Part shown: one piece after another, positions 27,798 through 35,837 of the stretch
Layout: each line of letters opens with the position of its first letter
How positions within the stretch are numbered: position 1 is the stretch's first letter
Origin: an uncultured Acidimicrobiaceae bacterium
Lineage (GTDB): Bacteria > Actinomycetota > Acidimicrobiia > Acidimicrobiales > Ilumatobacteraceae
Assembly (NCBI GenBank): GCA_903919455.1
Contig: CAIXIJ010000061.1
Span: forward strand, 1 to 64,000
Direction: 5' to 3'
DNA length: 64,000 nt
Translations under genes and position numbers: made by a program
Notes under the pieces: model-generated
The model's input: only the letters and a program-made list of their open reading frames with translations
Told to the model about the DNA's origin: nothing
Databases searched by the model: none

Positions 27798-29276
27798 TCA
27801 CATCGGGGCGGCGCCGGCGGCGGTGACCCAGGAGTTCACTGCGAACTCGCCGTAGTCATTCACCTGCACGATGGCCACCGACGTCACCTGCGGAAGGCCC
27901 GTGGTAGTGGTGGACACCATCTTGAACGTCTTCTGCACGATGCGGTTGATGAGGCCGATCTTCACGCTGGCCGGCTGATCCACGGTCTGCGTGAACAGTG
28001 CCGCCAGCACGCCACCGACCATCTCGACATCCTTGCCAGCCGACATCGAGGCCGCCACCGAAACGCTCACACGCCCCTGCGGAACGGCCACGTAGCCGGG
28101 GATGAACACGGTGGACGGAGCAGCCTTGGTGAAGGCGATGTCGATGATCGGTGTTTCCGGCGCGGCCGGCAGGACCGTGGGCACCAGCGTGGACGGCTTG
28201 TAGCCAGCAGTCGCTGCGTCGCCCCCCAGCGGGATGGCAAGTTGCGATGCCGGCACTCGAAGCTGGTTCCACATGTTCAACTCATCGCTACTGCTACCAC
28301 CGCCGATGCCGTTCACGGAGATCACCGAGACGCCCTTCGAGGGAAGCGAGCCGACGTCGGTGGGGTCCACGAGGCGGGCGTTGAACTGCACCCGCGGGCC
28401 CTGCGATGTGGCCCCTGTGTCGTTGATCACCAAGCGTCCGGCGCCACCGAAGATGAACGTGGCTCCGAGGCCATCGATGTTGTGGTTGGTGGGAGCGTTG
28501 ATGGCGTTGTACGCAGCGTCCTGGTTGTCGGTGCAACCCTCGGTGGCACCTTCACCGATCACCACGTTTGCCGAACCGGTGAAGGTGACCGAGCTTTCGA
28601 AGTAGTACACGCCCGAGGCGAAGAACGTGGGCACCGAGTCGCTCACCGACACCGGGGCCGTGTACGTGCCGGGGAAGAACACGCGGCAGCTGCCCGCCCA
28701 CGCGGGCATCATGTAACCGGCGTTCGCCGGGTGCGTGAGTGCGTGCGCTGGCAGGTACGGCAGCCACACTTTGCCACCGGTCGAGTCGCGCGTCGCAGCG
28801 CCGTACCAGGCCTGCAGGTCGCTACCGCCCAAACCAGCGAAGACCGAACCCACGGCGCCAACCGGCACCGCAGAACCCTGCTGAGTGGTGGTGACGGCGG
28901 TGCGAAGGTCGGCGTCGCTCAACTCAGCCGCACTGTTGACGGTGGTGCACTTGGTGGTCACGGCCTCCGTCAGGCCGGGCGTCGCCAGCGAGACCTCGAC
29001 GTGCAGTCCACTCGCGCTGCACGCGTCGTACAGCGCCTTCGGGTCGGCCAGCGCGATGCGCAGCGCACCACGCACGGCTTCTGCCCGGTTGGACTTCTCC
29101 GTCTGGATGTGGCTGGTGCGAAGCGTCTGTGCGGCGTAGCTCAGCAACGGAGCGATGATGAGCGAGCCGAACACGATGAAGACCAGGCACATGATGAGGA
29201 CCATGCCGTCGTCGTTGCCCGGCTTGGTGCGAGCGGCCCGGCGTTCGGCGAGTCGAGAGCGCAGTGCGATCATCAT
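27798..29276 (-). CDS. PilX-like pilus-associated protein
   Basis: NDDGMVLIMCLVFIVFGSLIIAPLLSYAAQTLRTSHIQTEKSNRAEAVRGALRIALAD; large extracytoplasmic part; start overlaps the upstream stop. Confidence 0.65.
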   Translation of the reverse strand: MMIALRSRLAERRAARTKPGNDDGMVLIMCLVFIVFGSLIIAPLLSYAAQTLRTSHIQTEKSNRAEAVRGALRIALADPKALYDACSASGLHVEVSLATPGLTEAVTTKCTTVNSAAELSDADLRTAVTTTQQGSAVPVGAVGSVFAGLGGSDLQAWYGAATRDSTGGKVWLPYLPAHALTHPANAGYMMPAWAGSCRVFFPGTYTAPVSVSDSVPTFFASGVYYFESSVTFTGSANVVIGEGATEGCTDNQDAAYNAINAPTNHNIDGLGATFIFGGAGRLVINDTGATSQGPRVQFNARLVDPTDVGSLPSKGVSVISVNGIGGGSSSDELNMWNQLRVPASQLAIPLGGDAATAGYKPSTLVPTVLPAAPETPIIDIAFTKAAPSTVFIPGYVAVPQGRVSVSVAASMSAGKDVEMVGGVLAALFTQTVDQPASVKIGLINRIVQKTFKMVSTTTTGLPQVTSVAIVQVNDYGEFAVNSWVTAAGAAPM

Positions 29277-31906
29277 CCGACCCTCACTGTCTGAATGCAG
29301 GAGATCGCCTGGTTCGGCGACACCGTGAGCGTGATCTTCTTCCAGTTCGTACCGGCGATCAGCGTGGAGGTGAAGGGATAGTCGGCCCCGGCCGACTTGC
29401 AACTCCAACTCACGTGTTCGTAGTTGCTGAGGTTGGAGAGGTTCACCGGCGTGATGTCCACTGTGACCGGCTGACCGTTCGGCAGGTCGAAGTCGAACGT
29501 GCCGCTGCGGTACTGCTGGCTGGTGGTGGCGATCGTCTTGTCCTGGGAGTTCTGATACGTGAACGGGTCGGCTGCGGCGGTGCTGCCCACTCGGGTCTGC
29601 AGCGTGACGGTGCCACCGCACTCGGCGAGTGCCACCGAGTTCAGGGCTCCAGCGAACTGAGCCCAGTCGGGCAGCACGTACATGTCGGCCACTGCAGCAT
29701 TCGTGTACGGACCGCCAGTGGGGCTGGCCGGAACCGGGTCGCCCACCGTCACGATGCGAGCGAGGATGTCGGTGTTCTTGATGGTGCTGGACACCACGCT
29801 CTCGTGGAAGTCGTACGGCAGCGAATACACCTTGGTGGCATCCCACCCGTCGGTGGCACCCCAGGTGGTGTTACCAGCGGTGTACTCGGCGACCGTGGCC
29901 GTGGTCCAGAGACTGAACGGCGAGGTGTAGCTGTCGGTGCGGCGCCAGCCATCGGTTGCATTCGCGTCGCCGAGAGCGGCGTTGTTCCCGGCGGTGTACG
30001 CAGCCTCGGTGCTGGTCTCCCAGAGCGAGTACGGCGCAGTGTAAGAAGCAGTGGCCCCCCAGCCGTCGGTGGTGACGGTGTAGGCCAGCGCTGCGTTGTT
30101 GCCAGCGTTGTAGGCGGTTTCGGTGGAGGCTTCCCAACTGTCGTAGGGAGAGGTGTAACTCACCGTCGTACGGAAGCCGTCGGTTGCGTCGGCGGTGGTG
30201 TTGCTGGCGTTGTAGAGCGCCGTCGTGGTGGTGGTCCACGAGCCGACCGTGCCGGACACGCGGGCGCGGTACCCGTCGGCTTCACCGGCAACAGTGTTCT
30301 TGTTCTCGTAGCTGCTGCGGGTCATGGAGTTCCAGGTGGAACCGCTCTTCTGCTCGTATGTGAGGCCGCTGCCAGCACGCTCGTAGGTGGTGTGATAGCC
30401 CCGCACGAAGTTCGTGAGGCGGAAACCACGTTCGTAGGAGTAGTGGTAACCCTTCTTGTAGTCCGTGAGGTGATAGCCGGCGCCCTGGGTCATCCACGTC
30501 GAGGTACCGGAGGTGTCGGCACCCACGAACACACCGATGAAGCGATCCACGTCCACGTCGTACTGTCGGGCGATGCGGTTGGCTCGGTTCCAGCCCATCT
30601 GGTTGAACGAGCTGCCACCCGATGTCGGCAGACCGACGTCGTCGGGGTCCGTCGTGGCCGGGAATCCCGTCACCGAGGTCGCGTTCAGACGGCTGTAGTT
30701 CGGCATACCGTCGGTGAAGAAGATCAGCGTGTCGGGCAGGTTCGCCTGCGTGGTGCCGTCGTTGTTCATGAACATCCGCACCATGCCGTCCTCGTAGTTG
30801 GTGGAACCGGACGATGTGAGGGTGGCCACCTGCGCCTTCAGGTCGGCCACATCGGAGTCCACGAGCATGTCGTAGTAACGGCTAAACCCACTTCCCGCGC
30901 CCAGGGTGCTGGCCGTGGTGCTGAACCGCACCACCTGCAACTTGATCGGCGTGCCGGCGAAGGCATTGATGAACTGGGTGATACCCGAACGAACGCTGGT
31001 CATGTTCGTGGACCCGATCGAGCCCGAGGTGTCGACCAGCATGCCGAAGTTGCCCCCGCACCTCGAACGGGTGGCGGAGAACGTCGGGGCGACGTTGATG
31101 TTGTTCGTGCTGAGGTTCGTCTCACGGTCCACACCACCGGCGCTGAGCGTGATCTTGTCTTCACCACCACCGGCGCCAGCGATGTCGCCACCACCATTCA
31201 CCGTCACCGTCACTCGACGACCGTTCTTCACGTGGTACGTGGGGTCCACACTGGCCGCCACACCGGACCCGGCATCGGGCGACGACGGGTCGAGGGCGAG
31301 GCTCACCAGCATCACCCACGTCGGCTCCGTCACTCCAGGCACCCAGGCGGTGCCAGCGGGCGGTGGATCCACGTCGTGGAGGATGACCATCGTGTCGCAT
31401 GTGGCGGCTGCACCGTTCACACTGACGCAGGCGATGCGCCGCACCTCGAACTCGCCAGTTGCGTTCGGCACATACCGATACGAGACGGTGGTCGTGGTGG
31501 GAATCGGGGCCGTGGCGCCTGCCACGTAGCCCGTCCAGCTCAGCATCAGTGCGTTCGAGCCACCAAGGGTCACATTGCTGGGGCAGCTCGTCCCACAGGG
31601 CGACGCATTGGCCGACGTGTTGACGCCTTCTGCCGAGGCCAGGTCGGCGGGCATCCACAGTCCGACGTTCTGCTCGGAGCGGGCGTTGTTCAGACGGCCC
31701 TTGCTGTTATCGGCCTGGCGAAGGATCACCGTCGTGGCCATGGCCATCGCTGCGGTGAGGGTGAAGGTGATCGTGACAGCGATCAGCAACTCGGGCAGTG
31801 TGATGCCCGCATCGCGCATCGCGGCACGGCGAAGGCGGCGCTTCGCCCTGCGCTCTGCGCCGCGAGACGCGCCAACATGCCTCCGAGATGGCCGTTGCTC
31901 AGACAT
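29273..31906 (-). CDS. Modular type IV pilin with vWA domain carrying an aromatic tandem-repeat insertion
   Basis: Prepilin motif RDAGITLPELLIAVTITFTLTAAMAMATTVIL; MIDAS residues in GMLVDTSGSIGS, SSGSTNYEDG, IFFTDGMPN; repeats DGF/DGW...SYTSPY..WE.STE.AY.AGNN.A; C-terminal vWA segment DMYVLPDWAQFAGALNSVALAECGGTVTL. Confidence 0.85.
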   Translation of the reverse strand: MSEQRPSRRHVGASRGAERRAKRRLRRAAMRDAGITLPELLIAVTITFTLTAAMAMATTVILRQADNSKGRLNNARSEQNVGLWMPADLASAEGVNTSANASPCGTSCPSNVTLGGSNALMLSWTGYVAGATAPIPTTTTVSYRYVPNATGEFEVRRIACVSVNGAAATCDTMVILHDVDPPPAGTAWVPGVTEPTWVMLVSLALDPSSPDAGSGVAASVDPTYHVKNGRRVTVTVNGGGDIAGAGGGEDKITLSAGGVDRETNLSTNNINVAPTFSATRSRCGGNFGMLVDTSGSIGSTNMTSVRSGITQFINAFAGTPIKLQVVRFSTTASTLGAGSGFSRYYDMLVDSDVADLKAQVATLTSSGSTNYEDGMVRMFMNNDGTTQANLPDTLIFFTDGMPNYSRLNATSVTGFPATTDPDDVGLPTSGGSSFNQMGWNRANRIARQYDVDVDRFIGVFVGADTSGTSTWMTQGAGYHLTDYKKGYHYSYERGFRLTNFVRGYHTTYERAGSGLTYEQKSGSTWNSMTRSSYENKNTVAGEADGYRARVSGTVGSWTTTTTALYNASNTTADATDGFRTTVSYTSPYDSWEASTETAYNAGNNAALAYTVTTDGWGATASYTAPYSLWETSTEAAYTAGNNAALGDANATDGWRRTDSYTSPFSLWTTATVAEYTAGNTTWGATDGWDATKVYSLPYDFHESVVSSTIKNTDILARIVTVGDPVPASPTGGPYTNAAVADMYVLPDWAQFAGALNSVALAECGGTVTLQTRVGSTAAADPFTYQNSQDKTIATTSQQYRSGTFDFDLPNGQPVTVDITPVNLSNLSNYEHVSWSCKSAGADYPFTSTLIAGTNWKKITLTVSPNQAISCIQTVRVG

Positions 31907-32378
31907 CGCTCTTCACCACCTGAATCGTTCGTGTGTGGGTGTGGTCGGGGCTGGTGACCGTGATGGTCACCATCTGCACCAGACCTGGGGTTCGCACGCC
32001 ATCGACGCATGCGTCGGGCTTCCAGATGCCGCCAGTGGCTGCGGAAGCGGCGGGCTCGTAGTGCTGGTAGCTCACCGTGGCGAGCGTCTTGTCGTTCCAT
32101 TCGGCCAACGTGGCTGCCTGGGCGTAGATGAGGTAGTCGCACCCTTCGGAGGCACGGTTCACACGGTCGGCAGCGTTGGCCAGCACCGTCTCGATGCGGC
32201 CCAGGTTGCGGCTCTGCGAGGAGGTGCGCAAACTGAGGCCGGCGGCGAGGATGATGGGGATGATCGCGATGCCCATCAGCACCACGGCGGCCAGCACTTC
32301 GGTCAGCGTGTAGCCAGCGTCGCGACGCGGACCACTGTGGCCCTGCGTCTCGCGATCTGCTTCGAGCTCGTGGCCCAT
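31899..32378 (-). CDS. PilV-like minor prepilin
   Basis: RRDAGYTLTEVLAAVVLMGIAIIPIILAAGLSLRTSSQ; GGGAG-type RBS before ATG at 32378; overlaps downstream gene by 8 bp. Confidence 0.78.
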   Translation of the reverse strand: MGHELEADRETQGHSGPRRDAGYTLTEVLAAVVLMGIAIIPIILAAGLSLRTSSQSRNLGRIETVLANAADRVNRASEGCDYLIYAQAATLAEWNDKTLATVSYQHYEPAASAATGGIWKPDACVDGVRTPGLVQMVTITVTSPDHTHTRTIQVVKSDV

Positions 32379-32501
32379 GCCCGCTCCCACTTTCTACGTC
32401 CGATGAGTTCATCGGCACCGCGAGCACGGAACTCCAGTACGAGTTTTGGCAACAATTTGGAAACTTGCTGCACCGATCCAACGGCCCAATTTGAAAACTG
32501 A

Positions 32502-32535
32502 AAGAGGGCCGGGACCGAAGTCCCGACCCTCTTTA
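32502..32535 (-). terminator. Terminator downstream of the major pilin gene
   Basis: 15-bp arms AAAGAGGG(C/T)CGGGAC with one mismatch and a UUCG loop on the minus strand; weak T-tract. Confidence 0.65.
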
Positions 32536-32555
32536 GATGTAGTCCCGAGTGGGGA

Positions 32556-32891
32556 TCAGGCGCAGTCGCCGATACCCGTGATGCTCGGGGGGTTGCCGGC
32601 CGTGAAGGTCCACTTGGCCGTGTCCGGGCCGGGGGCCCGCATGTAGTCCGGGACCAGAGCGGCAAGGCTCGGGGCGTCGGCCTGGTTGTCGGCGTAGTAG
32701 GCCTCGAAAGCGGTCTCGATGGCACGCTTCTCGGTGGCGCAGCTGTTCGTCTGGGCCTTGTCGGTGATGCCGCGAACGGCGAACACGGTGACGGTGGCCA
32801 GAATGCCGAGGATGACGATGACGATCAGGAGCTCGACGAGGGTGAAGCCTCGGTCCTTCTTCTGAGCGACCATTTCGGTGTTGGTATCCAT
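32556..32891 (-). CDS. Type IV pilin (major-pilin-like)
   Basis: KKDRGFTLVELLIVIVILGILATVTVFAVRGITDKAQTNSCATEKRAIETAFEAYYAD. Confidence 0.9.
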   Translation of the reverse strand: MDTNTEMVAQKKDRGFTLVELLIVIVILGILATVTVFAVRGITDKAQTNSCATEKRAIETAFEAYYADNQADAPSLAALVPDYMRAPGPDTAKWTFTAGNPPSITGIGDCA

Positions 32892-33108
32892 TTGGGTTTC
32901 CTCCCGCTGTGACTTTGGTGAACGCCGCTGTGGCCGCTCTGGCCTTGCGTACGCATCCATTTCTTCGGACAGCATCGAAGGAGACTTGAGAGGAATTTCC
33001 TCGAATTTCTCCACGGCTCAAGAATGCCCACTGTGGCGCCGATGTTCTTGACAGAACTCATCACCACGGCCAGCCACGGCAGTGAGCACCACATGGGAGC
33101 AGGGCGAC

Positions 33109-33642
33109 ATGTTGCGACGCAGCGAGAAAAACGACAAGTACTGGATGAACCAGGAGAGCGTGCCAACGGAGCACTTCCTGTCGCCGGAGTCCGATGAGCA
33201 GCCGGCCGCTGTGGCCGTGGAGTTGCGCGATCGGGTGAGCAAGATGGAGCAGCAGATTCTTGCCCAATACACGGCCACCGCCGCCTACGCCACCTTGGCG
33301 CAACAGGGTGTGGAGAATGCTCGAGCGGAGGCTCGGGCCGACCTCGACCGTTCGCAGTCCACGCTGATTGGGCTCCTCGATCGGATGCGCATGGAGATGA
33401 GCAACCGCATCGACGGCGTCGAATCCCGCCCGTCGTTGCCCAGCACCTCACTGGCGCTCGACGCCGCATCTCGGTTGGCGATGATGGAAGACCGCATGAA
33501 TGCAATGGTCGGCGCACTGGAGTCGTGCGTGCACGACAACATCGTCTTGCGCCAGCAGGTGGACGAGTTGTTGCAGCGTCAGATGCAGCAGGACGGTTGG
33601 CTCGTCAGCAGCGGTAGCGCCTCGGAACTCTCGCTGCGCTGA
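33109..33642 (+). CDS. Hypothetical coiled-coil protein
   Basis: Heptad-rich ELRDRVSKMEQQILAQY..., RLAMMEDRMNAMVGALESCVHDNIVLRQQVDELLQRQMQQ; alternative GTG start at 33082. Confidence 0.55.
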   Translation: MLRRSEKNDKYWMNQESVPTEHFLSPESDEQPAAVAVELRDRVSKMEQQILAQYTATAAYATLAQQGVENARAEARADLDRSQSTLIGLLDRMRMEMSNRIDGVESRPSLPSTSLALDAASRLAMMEDRMNAMVGALESCVHDNIVLRQQVDELLQRQMQQDGWLVSSGSASELSLR

Positions 33643-33664
33643 ACAGGTCGGTACCGTTGCGGGC

Positions 33665-34858
33665 GTGAGCACCGCAACTCCCACCATCCATCTGCGTGCC
33701 GGCCGCGAACGTTCGCTGCTGCGCCGCCACCCGTGGGTGTTCAGCGGGGCAGTGGACCGGGTGGACGGCAACCCTGCGCCGGGCGCCACCGTGCTCGTGC
33801 GTTCATCCGATCGCACGCCCTTGGGTTGGGCCGCGTTCAGCCCCGAGTCGCAGATCCGTGCACGCATGTGGACGTTCGACGCCGATCAGGTCGTGGGCGA
33901 CGAGTTCGTTGCCGCGGCGGTGACCGCGTCCGCCGAGCGCCGATCGCTGCTGCTCGGCGATGGCCGCACCGACTCGGCGCGCCTGGTGTTCAGCGAGGCT
34001 GATGGCGTGCCGGGCCTGGTGGCCGACCGCTACGGCGACACCGTGGTGTGCCAGTTCACGACAGCCGGCGCCGACGCCTGGCGCGACGTGTTGGCCGATG
34101 CCATCGCGGCGTTGCCCGGTGTGGCGTGCGTCTACGAACGCAGCGACGCCGACGTGCGCGAACGAGAGGGGCTGTCGGCCCGCGTGGGCCTGCTGCGTGG
34201 CAACGAACCCTCGCCCGATCTGGTTGCTCACGAAGACGGCTTCCGCTTCGCGGTAGAGGTGACCGGTGGCCACAAGACCGGCTTCTACCTCGACCAACGC
34301 GACGCTCGGCGCGCTCTTACCGGCGTGGCTGCTGGGCGGCGCGTGCTGAACGTGTTCTCCTACACCGGAGCCTTCAGCGTCATTGCCGCAGGGCGCGGTG
34401 CGGACAGCATCACCAGCATCGACTCGTCGGGTCCGGCGCTCGCCACGGCAGCGCGCAACGGCACGCTGAACGGCGTCGATGTGGGTGAGTTGATGGAGGC
34501 CGATGCGTTCACCGCTCTGCGGGGCCTGCGCGATCGGGCCAAGCAGTACGACCTCATCTGCCTCGATCCGCCGAAGCTGGCCAACAACGACAAGCAGATC
34601 GAGAAGGCGTCGCGCGCCTATAAGGACCTCAACCTGCTGGCCGTGAAGCTGCTGGCACCAGGCGGACTGCTGATGACCTGGAGCTGCAGTGGCGCAATGA
34701 CGATGGACCTGTTCCAGAAGGTGGTGGCCGGCGCGGCGCTCGACGCGAAACGCGACGTGCGCATCGTGGGCCGGCTACATCAACCGAGCGATCACCCGGT
34801 GCCGCTGCCCTTCCCCGAAGCCGAATACCTGAAGGGCCTCATCCTCGAAGCCCCGTAA
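33665..34858 (+). CDS. Class I SAM-dependent rRNA methyltransferase (RlmI-like, PUA domain), GTG start
   Basis: RAGRERSLLRRHPWVFSGAVDRVDG; GFYLDQRDARRAL; VLNVFSYTGAFSVIAAGRGADSITSIDSS; DLICLDPPKLA. Confidence 0.88.
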   Translation: MSTATPTIHLRAGRERSLLRRHPWVFSGAVDRVDGNPAPGATVLVRSSDRTPLGWAAFSPESQIRARMWTFDADQVVGDEFVAAAVTASAERRSLLLGDGRTDSARLVFSEADGVPGLVADRYGDTVVCQFTTAGADAWRDVLADAIAALPGVACVYERSDADVREREGLSARVGLLRGNEPSPDLVAHEDGFRFAVEVTGGHKTGFYLDQRDARRALTGVAAGRRVLNVFSYTGAFSVIAAGRGADSITSIDSSGPALATAARNGTLNGVDVGELMEADAFTALRGLRDRAKQYDLICLDPPKLANNDKQIEKASRAYKDLNLLAVKLLAPGGLLMTWSCSGAMTMDLFQKVVAGAALDAKRDVRIVGRLHQPSDHPVPLPFPEAEYLKGLILEAP

Positions 34859-34869
34859 CCCCATCCGAG

Positions 34870-35295
34870 TCAGTGGGCGGCGCCGGGGTTCTCCTGCACC
34901 AGTTCGATCAGCGTGCCGAAGCTGCCTTTCGGGTGGATGAACGCCACAGTGGTGCCGCGGCTGCCCGGGCGAGGGGCCTTGTCGATGGCGGTGGCGCCAG
35001 CGGCGAGCATGCTGTCGAGCGCCACCTGGCAGTCGTCGACGCGGTAGCCGATGTGGTGCAGGCCCTCGCCACGCTTCTCGATGGCCTTGGCCACCGGACT
35101 GTCGTCGCGGGTAGGGGTGAGCAACTGCACGTAGCTCTCGGCCACCTTCAGCAGCGCCTCTTCCACACCATCGCTCTCCACCACTTCGCGGTGATCCACG
35201 GTGGCGCCGAACGCCTTGGCGTAGTACTCGATGGCGGCCTCGAGGTCCTTCACGGCAATGGCGACATGGTCGATTTCGGTGAGCAGCATCCGCAC
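34870..35295 (-). CDS. mce: Methylmalonyl-CoA epimerase-like VOC protein
   Basis: LLTEIDHVAIAVKDLEAAIEYYAKAFGATVDHREVVESDGVEEALLKV...EGLHHIGYRVDD...IDKAPRPGSRGTTVAFIHPKGSFGTLIELVQ. Confidence 0.88.
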   Translation of the reverse strand: MRMLLTEIDHVAIAVKDLEAAIEYYAKAFGATVDHREVVESDGVEEALLKVAESYVQLLTPTRDDSPVAKAIEKRGEGLHHIGYRVDDCQVALDSMLAAGATAIDKAPRPGSRGTTVAFIHPKGSFGTLIELVQENPGAAH

Positions 35296-35369
35296 AGTGA
35301 AACAGATCGACGACCGGTGGCGTCAAGGTGGGCATGCAGGCAGTCACACTGGTGCTGCAGGCGACGACC

Positions 35370-35837
35370 ATGGCATCACCTTCAGCGATCTCCTTCGACG
35401 AGTTCTTCCGCACCTATCGCGCCCCCGCGGTGCGGTGGGCCACGGCGCTCGTGGGCAGTCACGCTGTCGGTGAAGAGATCGCCCAGGACGCCCTCGCCGC
35501 AGTGGGCAACAAGCTCGCCAAGGTCGACGACCCGGCCGCGTATCTGCGCCGCACGGTGGTGAATCGGGCGGCATCGTGGCATCGCTCGAACGCCCGGTCG
35601 ATGCGTCGCGAACGCCGAGCCGTCGCCGGTGAGCCCAGCGTTTACACGCAACCCACGAACGAAATGCTCGACGCGTTGCAGGTGTTGCCGTATCAGCAGC
35701 GAGCCGCCGTCACGCTGCGCTACTGGGCCGACTGGACCGACGAGCAGATCGCCGCGGCGCTCGACTGTGCACCCGCCACCGTGCGGGTGCTCCTGCATCG
35801 CGGCATCGCCGCGCTGAAGAAGGAGATCGACCGATGA
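35370..35837 (+). CDS. ECF-type RNA polymerase sigma factor
   Basis: FDEFFRTYRAPAVRWATALVGSHAVGEEIAQDALAAV, RRTVVNRAASWHR, LPYQQRAAVTLRYWADWTDEQIAAALDCAPATVRVLLHRGIAAL. Confidence 0.85.
   Translation: MASPSAISFDEFFRTYRAPAVRWATALVGSHAVGEEIAQDALAAVGNKLAKVDDPAAYLRRTVVNRAASWHRSNARSMRRERRAVAGEPSVYTQPTNEMLDALQVLPYQQRAAVTLRYWADWTDEQIAAALDCAPATVRVLLHRGIAALKKEIDR

Noticed and set aside
29264-31957. 897-aa plus-strand ORF opposite the modular pilin gene
   Set aside because: Low-complexity His/Arg/Gly/Val-rich translation with no domain signal; typical antisense open frame in high-GC DNA. The minus-strand protein has clear pilin and vWA motifs.
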